Part shown: positions 1 to 10,435 of the stretch, piece after piece
Numbering within the stretch: the stretch's first letter is position 1
How the letters are laid out: every line of letters begins with the position of its first letter
Source of the DNA: Agapanthus africanus
Taxonomy: Eukaryota; Streptophyta; Magnoliopsida; Asparagales; Amaryllidaceae
Reading direction: 5' to 3'
NCBI GenBank assembly: GCA_030015575.1
Contig: JASDDO010000014.1
Span: forward strand, 166,441,911 to 166,505,910
DNA: 64,000 nucleotides
Notes under the pieces: generated by a model
The model's input: only the letters and a program-made list of their open reading frames with translations
What the model was told of the DNA's origin: nothing
Databases searched by the model: none
Program-made: the position numbers and the translations under genes

Positions 1-411
1 TTCTCCTTAGAGGGTCGAGAGGACCTTGCAAGTGTCTTTTAACGAGATCGCGCCCTTTCGGGTTTTCACAAACTCGCCGGTAGCCCTGCTGTTTTTATTC
101 ACGGAGCCCTTTCGGGTTTTCATCCGTGCCCATTTTGCTTATGGACATAGCGTTTTTTTGGTGTCAGCCTCGGGATGCTGCGGTCCGTAGTAGTTTATCG
201 ACGTCTCGGTCAACAGCCAGTTTTAGGACATAGTGGTCCATCGTTAGTTTAAGTACGTTTTGGTCCGTTGCCAGTTTTAGGACATAGTGGTCCATCTTTA
301 GTTTAAGGACGTTTCGGTCCGACAGCCAGCTACTACTTATAGAGTTTGGGCTAGGAAGATAGCGAGCGGACATAGGCGTCGTCATCTATCGTTGACCTAG
401 GCCATGACTCG
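1..411 (-). repeat. 3' UTR of Tat element B with GGAC-N6-GTCC repeats
   Basis: This non-coding stretch follows the integrase stop of element B in the minus direction, so it is the 3' untranslated region before the 3' LTR, which lies off the window. Short repeats of the form GGAC-6 nt-GTCC occur at 226-239, 280-293 and 307-320, and a 16-bp word (ccctttcgggttttca) occurs twice between 50 and 125. Tandem repeats in 3' UTRs are known for the Tat/Ogre lineage. The same GGAC-N6-GTCC words fill part of B's own LTR. The short open frame at 164-385 is only the repeat read through. Confidence 0.6.
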
Positions 412-1212
412 TCAGGCGTAGTATTTTTTTAGGAAGCGACCGTATATTGGCCTAAAAGGTCTTTCACCATTCATGTTCATGAGTAGATAGGCTCCACCCT
501 GGTAAACTTTGTCTATGATATACGGGCCTTCATAGTTCGACTTGAATTTCCCCCACTTGGCACGATTGGGGATCATAGGTCTTTTGACCACTAGCACGAG
601 TTTTCCTTGACGGAATGTTCTCGGCCTAGTCAATCTCTCGTATGAGCACGTCATCTTCGCTTTATAAGCTTCCAGATTTTGTTGCGCCATGAGATGGGTT
701 TCATCAAGGGCGTCGAGCTCCTCAAGCCGAAGGTGGGCATTTTCTTCGTCTGTTAGCTCGTAGTGAACGGCAACTCGTAGAGAGGGTAACTCTATCTCGA
801 GGGGGAGTACCGCTTCTGTGCCGAATACCAATGCATACGGCGTTGTGTTCATGGCTGTTTTGAACATAGTTCGATATGCCCAGAGAGCTTTATGCAGTCT
901 CTCGTGCCAGTCCTTCTTATTTCGAGACACCTTCTTTTTCATGATCTTCGTCAAGGTCTTGTTGAAAGCCTCAGCTAGACCGTTAGCTCGGGGGTTATAG
1001 ACCGAAGAGTATCTCCAGTCTATGTTATGCTGTTGCGCGAAGCGACTGATCTTGTGGCTTCTATAGGCTGGCCCGTTATTGGAGATAATCCGTCGTGGAG
1101 TGCCGAACCGATAAATGACGTGTGTCTTGAAGAAGTGGAGGATATTCTCCATTTTCACTTCTCTTAACGGTACCGCTTCTGCCCATTTGGAGAAGTAATC
1201 AGTTGTCGCCAA
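412..1212 (-). pseudogene. Ty3/gypsy integrase core and C-terminal domain (element B)
   Basis: The 266-residue frame is the catalytic core plus C-terminal part of a Ty3/gypsy integrase, which inserts the cDNA into the chromosome. It opens with TTDYFSKW and holds YNPRANGLAEAFNKTL with the third catalytic acidic residue. The second acidic residue, normally Asp in the S-DNG motif, reads Asn here (SNNGPAYRS), so the enzyme would be inactive. The first acidic residue (GSDIIG) lies just upstream, in frame but behind a TAG stop near 1267-1269 where the family has Trp. The C-terminal end (YEGPYIIDKV...GAYLL) is the usual SH3-like fold. It continues the RNase H/zinc-finger frame at 1270-2586. Confidence 0.88.
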
Positions 1213-1269
1213 AATGAATCGATGTCCTCTGGACGATGCTGGTTCGATATGCCCGATTATATCGCTTCC

Positions 1270-2586
1270 CTACATTTCGAACGGCCAGCTAGCCACCATT
1301 GGATGTAGCGGATTTGGATGCTGATGGATAAAGTCTCCGTGAATCTGATACGAGTGGCACTGTTTCGCGTATTCGAGACAGTCCTGGATCATTGTGGGCC
1401 AATAATAGCCCATCCTTTTGATCTTCAGCTTCATCTTCGGCCCGCGTTGGTGAGAACCGCAGAGTCCGTCGTGAGTTTCTTGGACGACTCTCTTTGCCTC
1501 TTCAGGTCCCAGGCATCTTAGCCACAGAGAATCAAGTGATCTCTTATACAGAGTATCATTGACGAAGGCGAAAGACAGAGCTCGTTTCATGAGCTGATGT
1601 ATTGAGGATGCATCTTTAGGTGTTCGACGGGATTTGAAGTAGTCTATAAAGACTTCTCTCCAATCCTCGGCTTTTCCTTGGTCTTTTATCTGTATGGACG
1701 TTTGCTCGATAGCTCCCTTTTCTTCGGACGACTCTGGAGATATTTCTGCCGGAGCAAGAACCCGACGGTTTTGCACAACGATCCTCACACCATCGAGGTT
1801 CTCGTCGGCCAGTTCTTTACCGAGCTTAGATAATGCATCCGCCTTGCTATTTTCCGCGCGCGGTATGTTTTCCAGGGCATAGGAAGGAATTTGAATCAGC
1901 AGTTGCTGCACTCTCTCACCGTACTTCACCAACTCTGGTTTCCATGTTTGATAATCGCCGTTTACTTGGCTAACGATCAGCTGGGAGTCTCCGTATATGA
2001 GGAGATTCTCAATTCCCATGTCGACAGCGATCTCAAGACCTGCTATCAAAGCTTCATATTCGGTTTCATTGTTCGTCCTCGGCTCTGTTAAGGAGAAGGC
2101 AAAGCGCATTATCCCTACTTGTGGAGTCACGAAGATGAGGCCTACCTCGGATTTGATTATAGGGGTGCTTTGTTTGTGCTTCTTCATGGAAGATGCTCCA
2201 TCGAAATAGAGTTCCCACTGGGTATCATTCTCTCTTTTCTTCTCGTCGATCGTGTCAAACGCGTGCTCGTCGGGCAATTCGCAGTTCAAAGGAGAGTCGG
2301 CAGGTATCGGATGCTCAGCGAGGAAGTCAGAGATGACCTGGCCTTTCACTGCCTTGAGGGGACGATAAGTTATCGAGAACTCCATCAAGATCAGGGCCCA
2401 TTTAGCGAGTCGTCCTGTTAATATGGCCTTTGACATCAAATATTTGAGAAGATCCACCTTCGATATGAGATGGACCTCATGTGCCAATGCGTAGTGTCTG
2501 AGCTTCGTTATCGCGAAGATCAATGCCAAGCAGTTTTTTTCAATGGGGGAGTAATTGTTTTCTGCCCCCAAGAGAACTCGACTCAA
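1270..2586 (-). pseudogene. RT-linked RNase H, second RNase H and integrase zinc finger (element B)
   Basis: The 438-residue frame starts inside the RNase H that follows RT (NNYSPIEKNCLALIFAITKLRHY), then has a connection segment (GRLAKWALILMEF...QVISDFLAEHPIP). A second complete RNase H follows, with acidic residues visible in YFDGAS, ETEYEAL, YGDSQL and NSKADALSKL. Two RNase H domains in tandem are diagnostic of the plant Tat/Ogre lineage. The C-terminal third is the HHCC zinc finger of integrase (THDGLCGSHQRG...YYWP...CLEYAKQCHSYQ); the last Cys of the usual CxxC is Tyr. The frame ends at a TAG just before the integrase core. A TAA near 2608 separates it from the preceding RT piece. Confidence 0.9.
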
Positions 2587-2610
2587 ATAGTAGAGGGCTC
2601 TTTCTTTCCC

Positions 2611-2943
2611 TTAGTCATTCTTTTGTGAACACAGCGCGCCTAAAGAACCTTCGAGGGTAGTTGTATACAGAATGAGGGGTTTCCCTTTGACTGGAGCGGT
2701 TAGCACCGGAGGATTCTGTAGGTATTGCTTGATTTCGTCTAGTGCGCCTTGGCATTTGCGATCCCAGACGAACGGGATTCCCTTCTTCATCAAGTAACTT
2801 TAGGGGCGGCACTTGCCTAAGAGATTGGCTATAAATCGCCGGATATATGCGAGCTTTCCTTGGAGAGACCGCAGTTGTTTAAGAGTCCTTGGTGGAGGCA
2901 TTTCCATGATCGCCTTTATCTTCGACGGGTCTATCTCGATACC
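2611..2943 (-). pseudogene. RT thumb and start of RNase H, frameshifted (element B)
   Basis: This joins the RT palm to the first RNase H. Reading minus, 2943-2815 encodes GIEIDPSKIKAIMEMPPP and LQGKLAYIRRFI, the standard Ty3/gypsy thumb. A one-base shift near 2795-2805 moves to the frame containing KKGIPFVWDRKCQGALDEIK and PLILYTTTLEGSLGALCSQKND, the start of the RT-linked RNase H. An in-frame TGA near 2944 parts it from the RT palm and a TAA near 2608 ends it. These are ordinary decay mutations in one original pol frame. Confidence 0.82.
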
Positions 2944-3831
2944 TCAGTGTCGGACGACGAATCCTAGGAATTTTCCCGAGGAAACTCCGAACGCACACCT
3001 GAGAAGGTTCATCTTCAAGTTGTATTTCCGAAGGCGCTGAAACACGATCATTAGATGCTTTAAATGTTCCTCGTACGATTTGCTTTTAACCACGAGGTCG
3101 TCGATATAGCATTCGACGATTTCATGTATAAGGTCATCGAAAATCTTTGTCATGGCTCTCTGATAGGTGGCGCCAGCGTTCTTTAGACCGAAAGGAATCA
3201 CCTTGTAGTAGAATATACCCAAAGGGGTCCGGAAAGCGGTATGCTTCTGGTCCTCGGGATGCATCTTTATCTGATTGTACCCTGATGACCAGTCCATGAA
3301 GGAGAAGACTTCGTGAGTGGACGTGTTATCTATCATCAGCTCGGTGACCGGTACTGGAAAGTCGTCCTTTGGGCAAGCTTTGTTGAGATCCCGAAAGTCC
3401 ACACATATGCGCACCGTCCCATTTTTCTTCATCACTGGGACGATGTTGGCGATCCAGTTAGGATACTGAACCTCTTGGATGAAGCCAGAGTCGATTAGCT
3501 TCTTGACTTCAGCGTTGATGCTCATTTCACGCTCGAGTCGCATTCTTCTCGGTGCTTGTTTGATCGGCTTGACGTCTGGAGATATCGCCAATTTGTGCAC
3601 AGCGATCTCTGGATCTAGTCCCGGCATCTCGGAATAGTTCCATGCAAAGCAATCTTTATACTGTATAAGCACGTCTTTAAGCGTAGCCACCCTTTCTTCA
3701 GACAACAGCTCACTAACGAATGTCGGCAGTGGGTCATTTTCCATTCCCAAGTCGATTTTCCTGAGGTCATCTGCAGTAGTATGTATCCCATCTTCCAGCT
3801 CTTTTGGCGCCGGTGGAAATTCTGAGATCAA
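2944..3831 (-). pseudogene. Ty3/gypsy reverse transcriptase (element B)
   Basis: The 295-residue frame covers the RT fingers and palm. Visible blocks in order are KDCFAWNYSEMPGLDPEIAVHKL, PVMKKNGTVRICVDFRDLNKACPKD, FMDWSSGYNQIKM, TAFRTPLGIFYYKVIPFGLKNAGATYQRAM and the catalytic YIDD (plus-strand 3098-3109), a tolerated variant of YVDD. It ends at FLGFVVRH before an in-frame TGA. All core RT blocks are kept, so this piece is one of the best preserved in the element. It copies element RNA to cDNA in cytoplasmic particles in active relatives. Confidence 0.93.
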
Positions 3832-3855
3832 TTCATCCTCATTGTTTTAAAAGCA

Positions 3856-4176
3856 CTAAGAGAGGTCATCCATATTCTCGGGTTCTTCTTTTGATAGCGT
3901 TATCGCGTGACAGGTACGAGATCGTTTCCAAGACCGATGTTGATCTGGTTCTACTCTCGCTATACGCGTCGTTTTCGGTTCATGCTTCTGTGGCGGGCTT
4001 ACCCTCCAACTGCTGGATAGAGCGAACCTGTCTTGTTGATATTGGTCTTCGACCCAGTTCTTGAAAGTGAAGCAGTCTTCGAGAGGATGTCCTAGTGCTC
4101 GGTGATAGGAGCAGTAGTCTGGGTGAGAGAGCTCGTCTGCTTGCTCGGGGTTCTTGGACTCCGGGAGTGTCATCAT
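3856..4176 (-). pseudogene. Zinc-knuckle-like linker before RT (element B)
   Basis: A 106-residue frame upstream of RT. Residues 22-35 form a CxxH-x4-H-x4-C pattern (YCSYHRALGHPLEDC), followed by FKNWVEDQYQQDRFAL. The same module occurs twice more in this element, near 16207-16252 and 15278-15320, so it has been duplicated and dispersed on both sides of the protease. It may bind nucleic acid like a gag CCHC knuckle, but that is inference. A stop near 3850 separates it from RT. Confidence 0.6.
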
Positions 4177-4218
4177 CTGATATTTTATGACAAGTTCGAA
4201 TATCTTCTTTGTCTTATC

Positions 4219-4778
4219 TTAGGAAAAAGAATATGCTCGACCCATCTTCTTCATAAGAGACGGATCTCGGCTGCTTGATTCTTGATCGCGTAGCTTCTTG
4301 GACCCGCTTTGCAGTTGTCGAACGTTTTTTCCGTTCTTTGATTTATTTTTGCCTCTACGCCGGGTCTTTTGTATGATGGGTTGGCGCCGATGAGCATTGT
4401 TATTCTCCACAGCCTGCTGAAGGAGGCGCTGCGTCCTGGCTTTCTCGTAAATGGCCATTTCGCGGTTATGGTCATCCCGGACCTTTTGACCCCCTTCCCT
4501 TATTAGCTTGTCCATCCGTTCTTCAAATGACGGACTCGGCATTTTGATGGCGGGACCTTATTTTGGTTCAGGGTTAGCGTCTTTTAACAGAATGTCTCCT
4601 TCTTCATCGAAGTCATGTATGACGTAGCTGCCATGGACTCGCTTCCATTTCTTGGATTGAACATATTCAAGCCCGATCGTTTACATTCTCCCGTTGGGCA
4701 ACTTTCGCTGAGTTTCGGGGACGTCCCAGATCCTGTTGTAGAACCGGGCTTGTCGAACAGTCTGTTTGAAGGGTACAC
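4219..4778 (-). pseudogene. Basic linker region of pol (element B)
   Basis: Broken frames between the post-protease linker and the zinc-knuckle module. 4219-4542 encodes a helical, basic segment (FEERMDKLIREGGQKVRDDHNREMAIYEKART then KTRRRGKNKSKNG); 4584-4778 is a shorter frame. The text AIYEKARTQRL resembles AILEKAKRRRL in the gag-pro frame at 14343-16340, supporting an internal duplication of a gag-proximal module. No catalytic domain is visible. Confidence 0.5.
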
Positions 4779-4779
4779 C

Positions 4780-5424
4780 TTAGTGCCTCAACAGCCTTTT
4801 CAATCCTTCTGTGTAATATCTAGGCAGACAGATGGGCTGGAGCCTGTCAAGTGTAGAATCCGCACCATGCCAAATTTCTTTCTCCACATTGGTTTCCCCG
4901 GAATGATAAAAGAGGATCGCCTTTTCATCTCTTCGCCTGGGAGGGATGTAGAATGTGTGCAGTTCCTGCATACTATAGGTACCAAGCGCGTTGAGCTCTT
5001 TGTAATGCTCTTGTGGAACCATGGCAATTTGCAAACTTCGATCATCGCCAGCGAAGGCTTGTATTGATGGCCGAACAGAAAGTACGGCATTGACCTCATC
5101 TTCCGAGTCGCTGCCGAAGATCAACATAGGGGTGGACGGTCCCGGCTTGGTGTATTGGGGCGGCCCTGAATAAACTATTTCTTCTTCTTCCTCGGTATCA
5201 CTCCCAAAGACCGAAATAGTGGTGATAGCTCTGTTCTTGTGTTTATGGCATCTTTTCGTGTCTTCGAAATCTGGTAAGAAGTATTTTGCATCTTCGTACT
5301 TTCGGACTTCATTCATGGAGAATGGGTTCAACTCCCCTGTCACGGTATACTCGAGACCATCCTTTAAATACTTCATAAACTGATGTTGTGTAGAAGGGAT
5401 GATGTTGTACTCGTGTAACCAAGG
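4780..5424 (-). pseudogene. Post-protease pol segment resuming after the G insertion (element B)
   Basis: Directly left of the target duplication of element G the minus-strand frame resumes B's pol: the residues after 5424 continue the end of the protease domain (a PWLHEYN-type block), then KYLKDGLEYTVTGELNPFS. Downstream are acidic blocks (SDTEEEEEIVYSG, GSDSEDEVNAV) and a conserved-looking tail (STLDRLQPICLPRYYTEGLKRLL). No enzyme domain is recognised; such linkers sit between protease and RT in Tat-lineage elements. The first Met in the frame is at 5376, but translation would have come from the upstream polyprotein. Confidence 0.7.
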
Positions 5425-5429
5425 CCTGC
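5425..5429. repeat. Target-site duplication, left (CCTGC)
   Basis: CCTGC precedes the left LTR terminus of element G and recurs exactly at 14343-14347. A 5-bp duplication is standard for LTR-element integration. It proves that G inserted into B's protease coding region. Confidence 0.93.
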
Positions 5430-6497
5430 TGATTGAATGATTCTCGGTGTGTAGGTAGAAAATGTATAGAAATCACAACCAAAGAAATTTTTGACCGCAA
5501 TCAATAACGGTGTCGATTGTAGCGCGTTAGCGAGTGCGGATCGTCCACAGGGAAAGTGATATCCTTTCGAATTCGAATTAGATGAATTGAAAATTAAAGA
5601 AAAGAGAAAAGACAATTCAATTCAAGATTAAAAGTGAATTCAAGAATTATATAGATCTAAATCTAATTAACAAGAAAACATTAAAATCAATAATTAAGAA
5701 TTGATGATATCCAATCCAATAATCAAGAATCGAAGTGAGGCACGTAGGAATCGATTGAATCTATAGATGTGATGAAAACTATTGATTACGTATTCTTATC
5801 CATTGATGATTTGATACTAGATCGATGATGATCAACGAGAATTAGGGATTTCTTGCGGAAACTAGGGTTTCATCATCTATCCCTTGTCCTTTCGTTGATT
5901 TTATTCACATTCTAGCCTCTAGTAAATTCAAGAATCGATCATGGATGCCTAATTAAGAGCGAACACAATCAAGAAAGTATCGCTCGAAACTAGGTCGTCG
6001 ATTCTTCAATTTACTAAGGTTTACAAAACTCATAGGACTTAAGAATCGTTTCAAGATTTGTAACATCATCATCTATTGATTCTCTCGACTACTTCACGAG
6101 CGGAGTTTTACTCAAACATCATAACAAGAAACACAATCAAGAATTGAGATCGAATCATGATGCAAGAATGTAAAGAAAGCAAGATAAAAGAATTTCACCT
6201 TTTATTTATCAACAATTTCGTTACAATTCTCTCAAGAACTACAATGAGGAAAGAACTCGATCGTCGATTTGGCTTCGCTAGTCTTCGTGAGTCGCGGATC
6301 GTCTTGGATCACTTGCTTGGATGAAGATCGACTTCGCTCCTAAAAGGTTGAAGCCTTCTTGCTTGAATTGTACTCGGGGATCTTGAATTTTGGCTTGGTG
6401 ATTGGATTAGGGTTAGGGTTTGGAGGTACAAGTTGTGTCACTCAACTTGTGGGAAGAGATGAAAGAATCAACAACCCAAAACCCTAGATCTAGGTTT

Positions 6498-6506
6498 CCT
6501 TTTATA
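6498..6506 (-). promoter_or_regulatory. TATA box of G's LTR
   Basis: TATAAAAGG on the minus strand, about 690 bp inside the LTR from its 5' end in element orientation, and 68-173 bp downstream of three TTCTAGAA motifs. The other LTR has TATAAAAAG at the same place. This is the likely core promoter for element transcription. Confidence 0.55.
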
Positions 6507-6573
6507 AGCATCTCAACCTTAGATCTAGAATTCAAATTTCAAATTTCCCTCCAAAAGTTTGTTAGAGAGAGGC

Positions 6574-6686
6574 TTCTAGAAGAGGTTAGTTGGAGGGAAT
6601 ATTCTAGAATAAGGTATATTCTAGGTTGAGTTTGTTAGGTCGAGCCTTCTGGATGAAGCCACGTGGACATCTGGAGTCTTCTAGAA
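6574..6686 (-). promoter_or_regulatory. Heat-shock-element-like cluster in G's LTR
   Basis: Three TTCnnGAA cores occur at 6574-6581, 6602-6609 and 6679-6686. The middle one is a full three-unit element GAAtaTTCtaGAA at 6597-6609. They lie just upstream, in element orientation, of the TATA box. This is the binding pattern of plant heat-shock factors; function is inferred. The right LTR keeps the cluster near 13726-13840. Confidence 0.5.
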
Positions 6687-6744
6687 GCTTGGGCAGTTAC
6701 AGGAGCCACGTGGAAGAATTATACTGCGCTGACGTCATGATGGT

Positions 6745-6791
6745 GCCGCGGATCCGCGGCGGGAATGGGCCTTTGGCCGCGGATCCGCGGC
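6745..6791. repeat. Paired 16-bp palindromes GCCGCGGATCCGCGGC
   Basis: Two perfect copies of a self-complementary 16-mer at 6745-6760 and 6776-6791, 31 bp apart. In the other LTR the first copy has two G-to-A changes and the second (13928-13943) is intact. Related palindromes occur in other elements of this window. Confidence 0.85.
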
Positions 6792-7190
6792 GTAATGGAG
6801 GCCTTGGTGTCTGGAAATTCTGGGCTGCTATTGGGCTGACTTTGTGGCCTTTGTCAAATGTGTGGAATCTTTTTATATTTTCTCTTTCACTGCCAGATCA
6901 CAAGTCTTGGACTTGGCGTATTGTTAACAGCACTTTTGACAATTTCGGCTCTTTTCCTGGAATTTCCTACACAGATTCTCGAGACAAGTGTTGTGCTAGA
7001 CAAAGATTATGAGATGTAATGATAAACACTCAATTTCCCTCGAAAATGCCAGTTTTAGTATACAACACAAGTTATTTGGTATTTTACAGTCAATTTGCTA
7101 ATATGTGCTATATTAATACCGAACACCTCTAGATGAGTGCAAATGGTTGGGAAATTGACGTGTTAAAAATGCAATATTTTCGACCGATCA

Positions 7191-7205
7191 AATTCCCCCA
7201 AACTT
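7191..7205 (-). other. Polypurine tract of element G
   Basis: On the minus strand AAGTTTGGGGGAATT abuts the 3' LTR start. This is the plus-strand priming site for cDNA synthesis. Three near copies lie further inside the element. Confidence 0.8.
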
Positions 7206-8622
7206 ATTTTCGGTCGTCTCGAGCGAACTGTTTTATTAAAAAGAGAAGGAGAAAATAAAGAAAGAGTTAAAACTAACTAGCACACTTTCGTAGGCAACAC
7301 GATTGCACTGAGCACGTGCAACAAGTCTTTAAACCTCTAGGTGTCCTTAGTAGGAGGAGTGTTGTCTCCTGAGGGTTTTCAGCGGATTGCACCCACAAAA
7401 TCGAATAATAAAAGGAAGACCGTGAAAGTTACATATAAAGATAAGAATTGTAAAAGAAAAGCTTTGAAAATTAGGGTTTCCAACTATGCTAGCTTTTCGG
7501 TTGTCATGAGCCCTATCTTAATAGTCAAGAAAAGATGTCAGAAATCACATCCTCCCTCAATAAGACATCGTCTTTATTCTTCATTCCTATCTTTCTTCCA
7601 AACATCGATTATATAACCCTACGTGTGTGTAAAAGACATCCATACACCCGGAGAATTCAATTCAAGCTATCATACTCTTGTCCATCTGCCTCAGTACTTT
7701 TTAATTAATGAATATTTAGATAAAATTTGCTCACACACTTTCATGCGACCGTTAATACTTCTTGAGGTACTAACCGACCGATTACTCATGTGCTTGCTTA
7801 TACGGTGTTTTTCCCCGTCTTGCACCACCTAAGGCTTAGCAGTGACTCCCAGACCAGTTGGTCTAAGGCACTAGGTGATGAAGCACCCTCCCTATATTTT
7901 TTTATTGCTGCCTTGGTGATAACAAAACCAGTGTTCATTTTTTTTTCTTCACCATTTTATATTTTATTCATTTATTTTTATTTCCTTCATACTTTTGGCT
8001 TTTAGACAAGAGCATTTCAAGGTGTCCTCTACTATCCCGAGTTTCAAAATGTGTGTAAGTGTGTATGGTAGGGTATCAACGTTCAAAATGTTTGGCTTTC
8101 AGAATAGGAACTATTTTTCAGACTTATTTTTATCCTCAGATTAGTGACTTCTTTCATCTTACTAACCCTTGGGACAATGGCTCATAACTATTTATTACTC
8201 GTTCGTTTAAGAAAACTTCTAATTTTCTTGGTTTTCTTAAATTTTTCCAATCTTTTGGATGTAATTTTTCACTATCTAATCTTTTATTATCTTATTTATG
8301 TACAAAAATTTTATTTTTTTTGAAAATTTTTAAATTTTTAAAGGTTTTGAAAATGTTTTGTGCTTATGCAAAGTGATATGCAAATGATGCGAAAATAAGC
8401 ACAAACCTCCCCCAAACTTGTTTTCAACAGTGTCCTCACTGTTGCCATCCGCTAAATCTTCAGAAAACCTGTAAGCTTGGGAGGAAATTTATTAATGGGG
8501 GCAAAATATTTAAGTGAAAAACCTCCCCCAAACTTATTTTGGCTCATTTTTTTTGTGTAAAAAATTTTCTTTTCAAGAGCCAGATTATCCCCCCCCAAAC
8601 TTGAGTTAAACAATGTTAAGCT
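7206..8622 (-). other. 3' non-coding region of element G with extra PPT-like tracts
   Basis: 1.4 kb without a supported gene, AT-rich, between protease and 3' LTR, where an autonomous Athila would carry several kb of pol. CCCCCAAACTT (AAGTTTGGGGG on the element strand) recurs near 8407-8419, 8523-8536 and 8590-8604. The frames at 7341-8005 are short, plus-strand and without recognisable features. Confidence 0.6.
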
Positions 8623-9408
8623 TTAAAAATTACAATAGGGGGTCAAAGTTATTGGTCGATGCCAAGCTTTGCAAAGACCGAAAGTTAACACCAACCATTC
8701 GAAAATTTTATCAATGTAGTGCTCAGGTTGGTGGAAGAAGAAGTGGGGAAAGGGTAAGTGGTCGAATAGAATGTGTTTGCGTCTCATTTTGGAGAGACGA
8801 TGCAGTGATTGTGATGGATTATTCGCATTCTTTTTACAGTTCAGAAGAAGGGGTGGAGGTTCAATTTCATTGATTGGGAGATGATTCATCTCAACACCCG
8901 TATCATTCAAAAATGCGAGTTCATCAGCGAAGATTTCCTCAAAAGTCCCATAAATACCCCGAAGAATAATGTCATCACAAAGCGCGGGGTGATCTTCAGA
9001 CTCCAAAAATAGTTCATACTCAGTGTTAGTTGACCCGGACAACTCGGTGGAAGAGTCCTTATGTGTATGATATATAGTTGGGTCAAACAACATCGTATGA
9101 AAAGAGTCAAGATCGGTATCATGAGGATCATAAAATTCGCTGCTGTCGACATCCATTAAGTCGACAGAACAGACCTGAGCAGTAGGTTCGGAGGGTACAC
9201 TTCCCAACTTGTAAATGTTCAGCTCTATTGACCTATTTCCGAAGGATAGAGTCATAGAGCCATTACGACAGTTGATTATAGCGTTGGAAGTGGCCAAAAA
9301 GGGGTGACCTAAAATCACCGAAAATTGATTCCATGGGTTCGCTACAGGCTGTGTATCAAGTACAATAAAGTCCACAAGGAATACAAATTCCCCGATTTTT
9401 ATTAACAC
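8623..9408 (-). pseudogene. Retroviral-type aspartic protease, C-terminal part (element G)
   Basis: Residues 1-65 continue the protease fold: IKIGEFVFLVDFIVLDTQP, VILGHPFLATSNAIINCRNG and MTLSFGNRSIELNI are standard blocks of Athila-type proteases (usual form ILGRPFLATANALI). The rest is an acidic linker ending at a stop at 8623 and does not reach RT. The N-terminal half, with the active site, lies in another frame (9402-10142), so a frameshift near 9405 separates them. The enzyme would have matured Gag in the particle. Confidence 0.85.
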
Positions 9409-10142
9409 ATCCTCCAGTTCACCCTACGTTTGGTGATCGATCGGTCAGCCATCTGGAGAGTTATGCTCGAGGGCTTTAACACTCCGATACCTAACTGCTC
9501 GTAAACCGAGTATAGAAGCAAGTTAACACTAGCGCCAAGGTCAAGTAGAGCACGGTTGATGTGTTTTTCCCCGATAGAAATAGAAATAGTAGGAAAGCCA
9601 GGGTCCTTACGTTTCCGTGGTAATTGTTGGGGGAAAGCCGTGTCTACAGTCTTTGCCATGAATATCTTCTTGGACACTTGAGTCTTCCTCTTCCTAGTGC
9701 ACAAGTTCTTAAGAGTTTTCTCATAGGACGAAACTTGTTGGATAGCATCTAGGAGAGGGATGTTGATGTTAACTTGCTTAAACATGTCCACAAGCTTCTC
9801 CATTTGGGCATTAGGTTTGTTGGGCCTCAACCTATTTGGAAATGGAGCTCTATCAATAAGTGTTGGGTCCAACATTTGTGGAGAAGGTTGTGGGGGTGGG
9901 AAGGATGAAGTGGGTGGAGGGTTAGAGCCTTTGGGAAAACGGAGAATAGGCTCGGAAGAAGGTGGTGGGGTAGAAGAACTGGGGTCAGAATTAGAAGTAG
10001 AAGTGGAAAGAAAGGTCTCAGCCGGAGTATCATTGATAGATTTTTCAGTGTCATCAATCTCTTCCCCAACGTGATTGTCAAGCACTCTTCCAGATCTCAA
10101 CGTGATTGCATTCACATGATGTGAATAGCCAGGATTGGGCAA
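9402..10142 (-). pseudogene. Gag C-terminus and protease active site (element G)
   Basis: Starts with PNPGYSHHVNAITLRSGRVLDNH, the conserved gag-pro junction of Athila elements, then a Ser/Pro-rich spacer and KLVDMFKQVNINIPLLDAIQQVSSYEKTLKNLCTRKRK. The active-site block is ALLDLGASVNLLLYSVYEQLGIG, with DLGA instead of DTGA as is usual in this lineage. It leaves the protease frame after LQMADRS near 9420. The plus-strand frame at 9760-10074 is its antisense shadow. Confidence 0.87.
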
Positions 10143-10402
10143 AGATTGAGCTGGAAGTTTCCCTCTCTCTCTCTTGCACTCATTTCAGCTTTTAATCGTG
10201 CAATTTCTTCTTCCATCGATTTAATAGTCTCGCTTTGGGACGCAGAGTTTTTCTCGATTTTATCGACGGAAGTCTTTATTGTCAAAAGCAAGTTCATGAA
10301 TGAAGAGGATTCATCAGTATCGGTCAACTGCAAAGGATTAGACGGTGCATGTGTGTTGACCGGATTTTGGAAGTTTTGTGCTTGGAAGGGGTGCTGACTC
10401 AA
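10112..10402 (-). pseudogene. Gag coiled-coil segment (element G)
   Basis: A 96-residue frame between the gag core and the gag-pro junction. It contains a predicted coiled coil (SVDKIEKNSASQSETIKSMEEEIARLKAEMSAREREGNFQ), which in this family lies between the zinc knuckle and the ITLRSGR block. It is joined to its neighbours by frame changes near 10435 and 10125, so gag is broken at least twice. Confidence 0.7.
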
Positions 10403-10435
10403 TTGAAGTGGTTGCTGTTGTGGTGGAAGAGCCTT

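Larger units (their letters stand above)
5430..7190 (-). repeat. 3' LTR of element G
   Basis: 1761 bp, plus-strand ends TGATTGAATG...GACCGATCA, matching 12582-14342 along its whole length. It carries two copies of a 16-bp perfect palindrome (6745-6760, 6776-6791), heat-shock-type TTCTAGAA motifs, a minus-strand TATA box at 6498-6506 and a short telomere-like run (TTAGGGTTAGGG) near 6407. The open frames inside (for example 6420-6629) are not supported as genes. Confidence 0.93.

Noticed and set aside
6405-6422. Telomere or interstitial telomeric repeat
   Set aside because: Only two to three TTAGGG-like units, present in both LTRs of G; part of the LTR sequence.
9760-10074. Glycine-rich protein on the plus strand
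   Set aside because: Antisense shadow of the Ser/Pro-rich gag spacer of element G.
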